The notes beneath the pieces are model-generated. The model was not told the origin of the DNA and searched no databases. It saw only the letters and a program-made list of their open reading frames with translations. The position numbers and the translations under genes are program-made. 64,000 nucleotides of DNA from Hippasteria phrygiana (Eukaryota > Echinodermata > Asteroidea > Valvatida > Goniasteridae): NCBI GenBank assembly GCA_037893225.1, contig JAZGUH010000401.1, positions 1,240,001 to 1,304,000 of the forward strand, written 5' to 3'. This document shows positions 54,841-64,000 of the stretch, piece by piece (the stretch's first letter is position 1; every line of letters begins with the position of its first letter).

Positions 54841-56372
54841 GGGATACATCAATTTGATGTCCCTAATAGCTGCTATATACGGTAAAATATTTAGTAGACT
54901 TATGAAGCGCAAACCCCCAATCATCGTATTCAAGGCCATACATTATTACCCCTGCTCATCGGGCCATTCAACATTCCTGAAACTGTGATAGTTGAAATCG
55001 CACTGGGCTTATCAAGCCCATCACCACTGCCCTCACAGGTACCTATTAAGATGGATTTTTGTACAGAGTGTAGCAATTTAGGACAAAGTGTATTGCTCAA
55101 GGACACATGCACCATAATGACCACCCTCCTATTACCCAAAAAATTAAGTCTAATCCAATCCACGGCACTCCACAATACAAAATGATCAAAATAAAGCTTC
55201 TCTGTCGTATATGACGTCTGTCGTAAAAGTCAACATTGCATTGTCCCCAATATGAGCCACAAAATAAAACATCGCTAGATGTCATTGTTGTGTAAGTGTG
55301 TAACAAGTTAATGCAGCTCGGAAACTATTATTGAACAAACAACATTGTTATCAGTTTTTACACAACACCTGAAAAATCCCTGTCATCTGATTGGTGGACC
55401 GTTGATCACGTGCGTTTAATTTTTCGTCCCAACGCACGGCGCGGCCGCACCGCAAAAGTAGAAGTTCTATTCAACGGTGAATAGAACTTCCATTTCACAG
55501 TCACACCATCATCAGTCGCACTCTGACCAGTTAGATGACGAGGATTCGCCTCGTGGAATGAAATATTGCATCTGTCACCTCATGAAATTATTCTTACCAT
55601 CACACTCACAAACATTCATTATTTGTATAATATCACTCTTTAGACGTGTATGATATACTGGTAACCATTATAAGCCATGTCGAAAGGTAATGGGTGAAAC
55701 TTCTGAGCGACAAAATCATGGTGTTTTACAATAATTTGGAATGTTTGGATAATTTTAGTGATGTTTGGATACTCTGCCCATAATTGCCACATTGAAAAAG
55801 TTGACGTTTGAAGTGACCAACTATACATGTATCAGTTACAAAAAAGGTATACGCGGTACAATGGCTTGATTATCTGTGTTGTGCTTCACAGCTTTGAGGG
55901 TCCAATAATTTTGTCCAGAGCCGTACAAAATAAAATAAAATAATAAGCTTCCGCTACCAGACCTGAAAAACAAAAAGTCCGTAGCAAGGCCCCAGATTAA
56001 CTCCAGATTAAGTTTCCATTTTCTTCAAATAAATACTGTTTTCATGATTCGCCTAAAAAACATTGAGGCGAGGTTACCACCTCGCGCACGACAGCAGATT
56101 AGCATAGTTGGTAATAAAATAAATATTGTGGATTTTACATTTTATCGATGTCAAACAAGCTTATTGTGAAGTGTAGGTTATTGTAAAGGGTAGCTTTTGG
56201 AAATTATTACTGATGAGAAACTTATTACTTATGGGCGGTGTTTAAAAAGGCTATATTATATTATGATGATGATAGACAATGGTTTGCATTTTTTGAATGT
56301 TCATGTAATTGAAATTGTTAAAGCTTATTTCCGAAGACTTAGTGCCATTGCAAAGTTGACATTATAACATGA
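54841..56372. other. No exon recognised; repeat scraps
   Basis: If the gene continues, this is intron. A frame at 55030-55185 after CCTCACAG ends in a stop but its TTGCTCAAGGACACA string is typical of dispersed repeats. Sequence near 55380-55630 resembles the MITE near 32000-32460. Confidence 0.5.
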
Positions 56373-57549
56373 TATAGGTTTTCCCGACCAATTTGCGAAT
56401 TTTCTGATAACTTTCGCTATTGGTCATTCAAATTATCATGGTTTTTACACATCTGATCAAATTAAGGTTTCTTTTTCACTGTTTTGGCATTTAGTTTCAA
56501 TTTTTAAGCACCCAAGATTTTGTTCCTAATATTTGTTTTCGTTTAGGGTATTGTATTTTGTTTTGGTGCACTCAAGATTTCATTTGTTGCATTCTAACAT
56601 TGAGTTTTGTAACCTCCTTTGACGGTTGAAGCATTCAAATTAGCGAACTTCGGTGCGTATATGACGGATGACCATGCTTTTCTTTTCTTATTCGTTATGG
56701 GCAATCATTTTCATCAAATGGTCATTCAAATTTTTAATTGATTTATTTTTCTATTGTCCTCTTAGGTTTTTGTGCTAATTGTGTACAATTTATAATGGAC
56801 ATTTTTTGTTATGTAACATTTATTATGTAACATCTAAACTGATATGAAGGATGAATGGATGATGTAACGAACTAATGAAATGAAACAGGCTAATGAATTT
56901 TCCTTTTCACTGTTGATCTTTTTCTGTTTTAAAGTTTGATGAAAAAAATTAGGGGCATCTGTATGTTGACATGTTTATGAACCATTAACTTTGTTTACTG
57001 TTCTTTTTCGTTCTGATTCACCCATCGATCTCTTCATGTGCAAGACATCGGGTCATGTATGTTTGGCAATGGTTGTACCATCGGGAACACTTCTCTTGGG
57101 TAATTTGTTTTCTTGGGCCGATTCCATCAGACGATCACAGCTCCCCCGTAGGCTCGCCATCTTCTCTGTCTGAAGACTTACATGTAGTTAAGAAAGAGAG
57201 GTGTGCATCTACGGATTGAAGACGTCAGATGTGATTTATGAGATAACTCAGAATTTTATAGGAATACGGACATGCAGGAATGTGGACATGCAGGAAAAGA
57301 TGCTTGAAAAAATGTGAAATATGTTTAAAATGAATGCCCGATCAACACCTTACCGTTGGTCCAGACGAAATTGAAGGAACAATACGATACTGTCAATTTG
57401 AATGCATCTTTTACCTGGCACGAGTGAAGCTAAAAGACGTAGAATGTTCGGATAGTGAATTTGAATGATTATTCAATTGCAATCTAAATTGAATGAGCCA
57501 GGCGTTAAAATAAACGAAAACATGGTGAAATTGGCCGGGAAAACCTATA
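56373..57549 (-). mobile_element. TATAGGTTTTCC inverted-repeat element, copy 3 (inverted)
   Basis: Same ends as the copies at 6264 and 12625, opposite orientation, about 1.18 kb, outside the HYR duplication. It shows that the family moves independently of the exon units. The internal 60-residue frame (SGHVCLAMVVPSGTLLLGNL) is open here too, shortened by one codon in frame. Confidence 0.85.
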
Positions 57550-58099
57550 AATTTATGAAGGCAATCGTATAGTAAAGTGGTGTGAAGAATACATGTTATG
57601 GGTGCACCGGTGGAATTTATATTTTATGATTATCACAGAAAAAGTGTGGATTTGCATTTCTTTTTAAAAATTAACTGCGATGATCTCAACAATGTTTATT
57701 GCATACGGTAAATTGTTACTTATAAACTTATAACTGCATATGTAATTCAGTTACTCGGATTGTAAAGAATTTTTTTGTTAAGTGTATAGTTGGAATGATT
57801 TTTATGAACAAAAAACGGATTCTGTTTTTACAAAGATTGTGCCTGATGAAACTGAAGTGTATTTTTGTGTTTTGATCCTAACGCACATCAAGACATAATC
57901 GGAGGTTTTACAAAGAATATCACCGGTCGTTAAACAAACTCTGAACATTAAATATTACTCCATGGTAAGAAGAGTTACAGGCCTCAAATCGTGATATTTT
58001 ACAAAGTGTGCATCAGTTTTAAGATACTTTTACGCACACGCTATTTCAATGTAGGGATATAACAACGTGTGATTACGAATAAATCAAGGGCGGATTAGC
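57550..58099. other. AT-rich DNA, nothing recognised
   Basis: No motif, domain, inverted repeat or RNA gene recognised. Confidence 0.6.
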
Positions 58100-58651
58100 A
58101 GGTCTAAGACCGATCAGCGCGCTTAGCCGGCTAGCTTGGGATGTGCTTCGACCGGTCTTTAATTATAGACCGATTGCAATAGCATGAACCATTATTGGTC
58201 TTAAAGTTTAAGCCTGCTGAGGGCTGGCTAAAATCGGTCTATGTCGGACATTGCCCTGCAGGTTAGTCATTGATATAATGATACAAAGAGCGCATGGGTC
58301 CGTATATTTAGAGATACTTGACGACCAAACAATGTATCGAAAATACAGGTTTTGTAAGATGCATCTAACAAATTTAATTTCCAATAATTTAACCAAACTA
58401 GTAAGAACAACGCCATATCCGTTTCTGAGGGAAATTGGTAGTTAGTATAAGAGTTTAGGGAGGCAGTAATTTGTGCACGGGGAAGGGGTACATAGACAAT
58501 TGTTACCAGGTGAGCTTTAGTAGACACGCTTGTTCTTAGTTCCTGACCGTCATCGACTTTTGTTGTTATTATACCAGTATATTGCAATGGGCTTACCAGC
58601 GACTAAGCTAAATCAAACAGCCGGCTATACATGAGCGGTCTTAGACCGGTG
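58100..58651. mobile_element. ~550-bp inverted-repeat element, GGTCTAAGACCG ends
   Basis: Left GGTCTAAGACCGATCA...TAGCCGGCT; right complement CGGTCTAAGACCGCTCA...TAGCCGGCT. GACCGGTC-type palindromes repeat inside. No transposase. Confidence 0.75.
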
Positions 58652-59075
58652 ACTTAGACTTTTTTGGTGCCATCCTCCCCAAGTGCCTTACTGCTTTTCT
58701 AACATAGTGAATCAAAAAGAAGGTAATCCGAATTCAAGGGGTTAATATGCCAAGGTTATTTAGTTTGATAATCTACATGTGGTTTACCAATTAAGAGCTC
58801 TTCAGCTTTCCATTGATACCTTTCTTGCCTCATTGATGTCATACGTGACCGAGTACATTTTTATTGAAAATGACAAGTTGAAATCGCATTGTTCCAAATT
58901 TAGGTAATCGGTGCAAGTCGGTCAGAAATGGACGCATTACTTGTTGACTGCCAAGTTGATTGTTTAAGATTTTTAAGCTGGTCTATCATTCGTTACGAGA
59001 TCCTTTCCTTTAAAATGGGTATTTAAGATGGGCCTACAGTGTATGGGTTTAGAGACAGTCTGAGCAATTGAAAAG

Positions 59076-59216
59076 ATGGTTCAACTTACGACTGAACAGC
59101 GGACATTTGTGGTTACAACATTTTATCAAACTCGGAGTTTGCAGCGAACTCGTGATGCCTTCAGGGAACGTTTCCCAGATCGGGAGCCTCTAGCCATCTG
59201 GGCGAATGTTAGAAAC
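59076..59216 (+). pseudogene. Transposase N-terminal helix-turn-helix fragment, copy 2
   Basis: MVQLTTEQRTFVVTTFYQTR then SLQRTRDAFRERFPDREPL and IWANVRN followed by a stop. It lacks the stop after FPD seen in copy 1 but has lost several codons after REP. The DDE part is absent. Confidence 0.72.
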
Positions 59217-59321
59217 TAGTATACCAAGAGCATGGCACTAGCCTCAACCACAACAAGGGGAATTCTGGCAGGAGGCGCACTGGGCGATCGGAAGCTAATG
59301 AACATTGCAGCAGTAAGACTG

Positions 59322-59465
59322 AGGGCCTGTTTGTTTCCCACGAATCCGGATCGCGATCAGTGATCCAGCCGCTGGTTCGCTCCATCCATTAGGCGGAATC
59401 TGGTATGTGAACCAACGTAAAGATCACTGATCGCGATCCGGATTTGTGTGAAACAAACAGGCCCT
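59322..59465. mobile_element. 144-bp MITE nested in the previous element
   Basis: AGGGCCTGTTTGTTTC on the left, the same in complement on the right; further arms ATCCGGATCGCGATCAGTGA. GACT lies on both sides, and copy 1 of the host element has no insertion here. Confidence 0.85.
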
Positions 59466-59669
59466 GACTTGCACCGATTACCCAACTTGTCATTTTCAAT
59501 AAGAAATGTACTCGGTCATGTGTGACAGGAAAAAATGCAAGAAAGGTATTAATGGACAGTTTAGAAGCTCCTCTTAATTGGTAAACCACTTTTAGATTGT
59601 CAAACTAAATAACCTTGGCAAATTAACCACTTGAATTCGGATTACCTTTTTCTATATTTATTCGCACTG

Positions 59670-60215
59670 TATAGCTATTCCTGCCTAGCCAACACGCAGC
59701 GACTTTGTATGATTCAATTTGCCTGCCTGGCAAACATACGAGTGCGTTTTTAACTTAAAATGTTGAGCACGAATGCGTGCTTAAAGTTAAGACAAAAAGC
59801 TTCGAAATAGGCAATAAGTTATTTGACAATATCAGTTTTGAGGTACCAGTATCTTTACACACCCGATATTTCAACATAGACATAAAGTATATACATGTAA
59901 TCATATAAACTACCATTGTTATTAAATGTATGCAGCTATCCATCACCGGTGTATTGTGTAAATATGTTATGCCAGTCACAGAGATGTAGTCGTCTAGTCG
60001 AATCCCTGCAAGTCCATCACAAGCCCTCCAGTCCTAATCCCAATCACAAGCTATTCAAATGAGCTGTGACATTGTTCATCCAGTTACTTGTGACCGGCTT
60101 TATGAAAGGACTTCTGACTGGGCTTGCGAAAGGACTTATGAAAGGACTTGCAGGGACTCGAATACAACTCTGCCACCATCTATCCTCAATGAATGTACCA
60201 TTTTCCAACAGCTCG
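59670..60215. other. No gene recognised
   Basis: A short repeat of ATGAAAGGACTT/GCGAAAGGACTT is seen at 60100-60150. The frames that cross it show no domain. Confidence 0.55.
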
Positions 60216-60590
60216 TTAAAATACTTCTTTTGCCTCCAAATTTCCAGTGCGAGGGAGTACAGGCAAGAACACCACTGTCTCTGGATTTATTCCCCATTTA
60301 GGAAATTCACCCAGAAATGCCCGAAGGGCAGCAAATACACGGTCTTGCTCCATGCCTCGATTGCATAAATCGTTTGTGCCCATGTCTATCACAAGCACTA
60401 TTGGTTGCATCTTCTGTAACTGCCTGTATTACTGTCCAGGGACTGCTATAGTATTCTCGCAAAAGTCAACCCACTCCACCCACAACAAGCAATATTCACC
60501 AAACCGCCCTCCAATTCTACTTTAACAAAACGCCCTCGTCCTCTTTGAAGACCTTTAACGAAACTGTGGCCAAATAGAACAATATTCATA
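60216..60590 (-). pseudogene. SGNH-hydrolase-like fragment, frameshifted
   Basis: Minus reading: NIVLFGHSFVKGL (block I, with GHS in place of GDS), GGLVNIACCGWSGLTFARIL, then after a frameshift near 60440, VLVIDMGTNDLC (block III, GxND) and FLGEFPKWGINPETVVFLPV. This is the start and middle of an SGNH/GDSL esterase fold; the terminal D-x-x-H block is not seen. Such esterase domains are known in ORF1 of CR1-like LINEs, and similar frames accompany other retroelements. It follows the Ty3/gypsy integrase on the same strand, but whether it belongs to that element is unknown. Confidence 0.62.
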
Positions 60591-60632
60591 CTGGTAAGGC
60601 CAAAAAGGGGGAAGGCAACCGGAAAGATTACG

Positions 60633-60770
60633 ATAATTTTCCATTTACCATGTATTCTAAAACCTTAAGCAATTCTCCAGCAAATGCCAGCACGGCAAGG
60701 CCACCACCTAAAAGAACTGGATACCCCAAGGCTTCTCTGATGGCTGGCCTCCCATATGCAGGCTTAGTTG
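60633..60770 (-). other. Unrecognised minus-strand frame
   Basis: A minus frame reads KPAYGRPAIREALGYPVLLG followed by GGLAVLAFAGELLKVLEYMV and a stop near 60633. It contains a possible hydrophobic helix. No start, promoter or family is evident; possibly the tail of the retroelement or chance. Confidence 0.25.
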
Positions 60771-60954
60771 GAAACTCTTTTCTAAGCTAAATTTCCATTT
60801 CCCCGTCAGTATGTCAGAATGTTATCCCTTTGGTGAACTGGATACCCCGAGACTTCACTGCAGGGTGACAATCAACCTGACAATACTTCCAGGGTCTTGG
60901 AGATTAAAGGCTTACTTCCACACCGAACGAGGAAGCCTGTGTGGGTTGGCGTGA

Positions 60955-61616
60955 CTACGCCTGGTACTCCTCGTCGATCGCCTGATCAAGTCTGACTGTT
61001 CCCAGCAGCTGATCCAGTGGAATTAGTGGTTCGCGAACAAACATCCATGTGTATGGAGAAACGCCCGTGGTGCTGTGAGGAGTAGTGTTATATACGAAAA
61101 CCAAGTGGGCAATTAGATCAGACCTCCCTCATGCAATGATTTGATCAGCCCGAAAAGGGTTAGATTGAACCTTTCTGCTTGGCCATTCCCTTGAGGATGT
61201 ATGGGGACGTCTTCGTTTTCTTGATGCCGTACAGAGAACACAATTCCTTTACTAAGTCATTCTCAAAATTTCGGCCCTGATCACTGTGGAGACGGCTCGA
61301 CACCAAACTTCGTAAACCAATGGTCCCTCAGGACCTTCGCCACCGTCTTGGCCTGTTGATCCCTACACGGTACAGCTTGTGCAAATTTAGTGTAGGCATC
61401 AGTCATGGCGAGAACGTCCTCACACCCTCCAAGTCCTCTATCCAATTTAACAAAATCAACTGCGAGGACCTCTAGGGGCCGGAATGCCAGCAGGTGCCGC
61501 ATAAGAACCCTGACTTGAGGCTGTGTTGCTTTGGCAATAGCACACCGCTTACAACCTGAGATATAGCGGCGGACATCCTTTGCCATACTAGGCCAGTACA
61601 CACGCCTCCTCAGCAA
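60955..61616 (-). pseudogene. Integrase of the Ty3/gypsy element
   Basis: YISGCKRCAIAK (zinc-binding CxxC end), VLAVDFVKLD (first catalytic Asp), then in shifted frames [15 protein letters not shown] (second Asp), [11 protein letters not shown] (catalytic Glu) and VYNTTPHSTTGVSPY, ending EEYQA-stop at 60955. At least two frameshifts (near 61290 and 61195) and a TAA interrupt it. Confidence 0.85.
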
Positions 61617-61652
61617 CGAGCAGGTTTTGTGACACCCTGGTGCCCCCAGCCA

Positions 61653-62245
61653 TTATGACATTCCACAATCACTCTCCGTTGGAGAGACTTTAGCATAAGT
61701 ATTCGAAAACCTCCCCAAGCAGAGGATCATTAACCTGCCTACATAGAACGCCGTTTCGTTCCACCAATCGTGGCCACTGCCACAGCCACTGTCGCAAATC
61801 CGGTGGGTCCTCTTGCCCTTCTGGAGGAACTTCACCCCGGTGGTCCAGCGCCGAATCCACCTCTCCCAAACCAGACCCAACATTGGATCGGCTTTCTGCA
61901 GGGATGCCAACTGATTAGGCGTCCAAGAGGGAAAAACTGCTGGAGGACCAGGTCCAGACACAACAGCCTCACCAATCACCGCACAAGCTTCGCTGTTTGG
62001 AGGTGACAAAGGGGGTTATTGTCTGTCAATACTGAGAAGGGCACAGCCATCAGGTAATCACGAAATTTGTCAACTATTGCCAACTTAAGGGCCAAGAGCT
62101 CGAGCTTAAAAGTGCTGTAGTCAGGGTAGTTGACTTCTGCTCCACTGAGACCTCTACCTGCGTAAGCCACTGGATGTATCTTTCCATCATCATCTTTTTG
62201 CTTCAGACAAGCACCAAGCCCTCTCAGTGATGCATCCACTTTTAA
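61653..62245 (-). pseudogene. RNase H and linker of the Ty3/gypsy element
   Basis: KVDASLRGLGACLKQ, PVAYAGRGLSGAEVNY, KLELLALKLAIVDKFRDYL and VLTDNNPLCHL give the D-E-D catalytic residues of the RNase H fold. A frameshift near 61990 leads to the linker (VFPSWTPNQLASLQKADPML). The 5' end is cut off from the RT by the insertion at 62246. Confidence 0.85.
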
Positions 62246-63180
62246 AGGAAACATGCTTCTCAAACTGGCCGGATCACATTTTATTTCATAAATACATTCA
62301 TTTATATGTATTAAATGTGAATTAAAAGCCAAACTGGTTCAAGTGAAGTTTTAGTGTGATTATTTGCCGCTCAAAAATTGACCCCCCCTTTTTGGAATTT
62401 GTTGAGACTCAAATTGAGGACGTTGTTCGTGACGTAGACCGAGGCGCCGAATCGACTCGATAGTCTGGACCCGGCCCGTATACACACTAGGTCTACACGT
62501 GCAATTTCGTAAGTTGCAACAACAACTAACATCGAACTTACCCTGATTTTCTCCCTTTTAGCGAAGGCTAGTCAGGGAATGGCCCGTTTAACTGCTTTCG
62601 CCTATATCTTACTCACATCTGGGAACTTTGTTGGGATGGCAGTGGACTTGAGCATATTTTTAATTGTCATCCCAAAGGATTTGAAAATACCAGTATCGAA
62701 ACACGACGGCTCAAAGTGGTCGCTACATAACGCTGAGAAGCTGCTGGGGCCGGACCACTACGCTCTTGTCACCTTCACTTTCGCCGTCCAAATTCTCCGA
62801 TATTTCGCATCAGTTGGAAATATATGAAGGCTTACTCCAGCCTTCGTTGTTTTGCTGCACCCAGCAGCCACACACCTTGTCGGCATGGCCGAAAAACACT
62901 ATATTTTGCTTAGATTTTGGACGAAGAATTTTCGCCGTACAATGTACACACAATGCATACCCGTGATGAATGGGTAATGTGCCTCGATCTACGTCACACA
63001 CTTATGTTAATGAGGGTCCCACTCAGGGGGCGGAGTAGCTTGGACAAACATTTTCAAATTTTTTTTTCTCATATATAATCTGGGAAATAATAGTCTCTGG
63101 ACACAAAATATCATTGTCAAGATAATACTTTATTGTTTTAAGCAGGAATAATGCAATATAAATCCTAAATCATGTTTCCT
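62246..63180. mobile_element. 935-bp TTAA-flanked element inside pol
   Basis: TTAA at 62242-62245 and 63181-63184; perfect 10-bp inverted ends AGGAAACATG/CATGTTTCCT. It splits PNLSRPLY from KVDASLRGL of the pol reading frame, where the domains are normally continuous. One base is missing at the rejoined site compared with an uninterrupted frame. TTAA targets are typical of piggyBac-type elements, although the end sequence is not the usual one. It carries an unexplained 82-codon frame. Confidence 0.82.
62579..62827 (+). CDS. Hypothetical 82-residue frame within the TTAA element
   Basis: Opens MARLTAFAYILLTSGNFVGM and continues with DLSIFLIVIPKDLKIPV, KLLGPDHYALVTFTFAVQIL and a stop. Two hydrophobic stretches suggest membrane helices; no family is recognised. 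TTTTCTCCCTTTTAG just upstream resembles a splice acceptor, so this could be an exon captured from a host gene. Composition and hydrophobic pattern look more protein-like than other short frames in the window. It may still be chance. Confidence 0.35.
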   Translation: MARLTAFAYILLTSGNFVGMAVDLSIFLIVIPKDLKIPVSKHDGSKWSLHNAEKLLGPDHYALVTFTFAVQILRYFASVGNI

Positions 63181-63991
63181 TTAATACAATGGTCGAGAGA
63201 GATTCGGGTACGTCAGGACTGGTGCCTCGGTAAGAGCTCCTTTCAGATCACCAAACGCCTGTTGGGCCTCTTCGTTCCACATGAAACTTCGTATCCTCTG
63301 TCGAGGCTTGCCTGTGGCACTTGTGGATGACACCAGTGCATGGAGAGGGGCAGCCCTCTTAGAGAAATCCTTGACAAAACGCCGGAAAAAGCTAGCGAGG
63401 CCTAGAAAGGACCGAAGCTCCACCGCGTTCCTTGGAACTGGCCACTCACGCACACGCCACACCTTGTCATCATCGACTGCAACTCCCTGTGCACCCACGA
63501 CATGCCCTAAATATCCAACCTTGTCATGAAACAGCCGGCACGTTTGACCCTTCACCTTGAGCCCAAACTCTCCAAGTCTGGTCAGGACCTTATCCAGCCG
63601 TTGGATATGCTCATCTACAGAGGCAGAAAACAACAAGATGTCATCAAGATATTAAAATTAACAACTCGGAAAGATTCAACTCCCCAAGGCATTGCTCCAT
63701 GACTCTTTGAAATGTCCCGGGAGCATTCACAAGGCCAAACGGCATCCGGATGTACTCATACAACCCGAATGGCACTCTGAAAGCAGTTTTAAACACAGAT
63801 CTTGGATCCATCACCACCTGGTGGTCACCATGAGCCAAGTCGAGGGATGAAAAATACTTGGCACCTGCAAGTACCTCAAATGATTCTTTAATCCGAGGCA
63901 ACGGGAAAGAATCCCGCAATATCTTGGAATTTAACCTCCGATAGTCAATGCATAACCGAATACTTCCATCCCTCTTCCTGACGAGCACCAT
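63181..63991 (-). pseudogene. Reverse transcriptase of the Ty3/gypsy element
   Basis: First frame (63644-63991): MVLVRKRDGSIRLCIDYRRL, KYFSSLDLAHGDHQVVMD (motif with catalytic Asp), FGLYEYIRMPFGLVNAP. After a frameshift near 63655 the YLDD active site (63640-63651) and ILLFSASVDEH follow in the second frame, then GYLGHVVGAQGV, LRSFLGLASFFRRFVKDFSK and APVLTYPNLSRPLY. Catalytic residues are intact but the frame is broken. Confidence 0.88.
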
Positions 63992-64000
63992 CGGACCATG

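Larger units (their letters stand above)
58703..59669. mobile_element. GGTAATCCGAATTC inverted-repeat element, copy 2
   Basis: Inverted repeats of about 220 bp (58705-58925 and 59466-59669) with GGTAATCCGAATTCAAG, CTACATGTGGTTTACCAATT and GACCGAGTACATTT. The right end CACTG is followed by TA. Contains an HTH fragment and a nested MITE. Lacks the SINE found in copy 1. Confidence 0.85.
60955..64000 (-). mobile_element. Ty3/gypsy retrotransposon pol region, degenerate, cut by the window edge
   Basis: Minus-strand order from the right edge: reverse transcriptase, RNase H, linker, integrase, the Ty3/gypsy order. It is interrupted at 62246-63180 by a TTAA-flanked insertion. Multiple frameshifts and stops are present. 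gag, protease and the 5' LTR would lie beyond 64000; no 3' LTR was identified below 60955. Confidence 0.88.

Noticed and set aside
55030..55185. Terminal exon of the receptor gene
   Set aside because: It follows a CACAG acceptor and ends in a stop in phase 0, but contains a TTGCTCAAGGACACA string typical of dispersed repeats and no tail-like sequence; support is too weak.

Overview
The window is animal genomic DNA, most likely from a marine invertebrate deuterostome (echinoderm, hemichordate or lancelet). The reasons are an exon array of hyalin-type HYR domains, short exons bounded by GT/AG splice sites inside long AT-rich introns, and a dense load of animal transposon families. The species cannot be read from the sequence. 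No bacterial-style operon, rRNA, functional tRNA gene or CRISPR array was seen.

The backbone is one large plus-strand gene whose first and last exons both lie outside what can be recognised. Its visible exons run from 5671 to 54530: eleven HYR exons (ten intact, one dead), each intact one exactly 273 nt with phase-1 introns on both sides; two exons making one SEA domain with a GSVLV self-cleavage site; two exons making one EGF-like domain; one exon with a transmembrane helix and a basic membrane-proximal stretch; and two small exons of a tyrosine-bearing cytoplasmic tail. All splice phases agree from exon to exon, which is strong evidence for one gene. The predicted product is a type I surface protein: HYR array, SEA, EGF, membrane helix, tail.

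Layout. 1-5.6 kb: no recognisable gene; a hairpin tandem repeat and a ~600-bp tandem repeat packed with TGACGTCA palindromes. 5.6-32 kb: HYR exons 1-8 in a higher-order segmental duplication. Each full unit carries an A-type and a B-type HYR exon plus a fossil minus-strand LINE. Copies have been broken by two solo LTRs, several terminal-inverted-repeat elements and internal deletions. 33-40.4 kb: three more diverged HYR exons among MITEs, SINEs and a broken Tc1/mariner-like transposon. 40.6-54.5 kb: SEA, EGF, membrane and tail exons, with a 4.2-kb inverted-repeat element in the last long intron. 54.5-60 kb: further repeats with no recognised exon. 60.2-64 kb: a degenerate minus-strand Ty3/gypsy pol region split by a TTAA-flanked insertion, and an SGNH-hydrolase-like fragment.

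The symmetric exon phase explains how HYR exons could be gained, deleted or inactivated without breaking the reading frame. The transposons are mostly dead passengers. Several were copied with the exons, or have empty sites in sister units, so they record the order of duplication.
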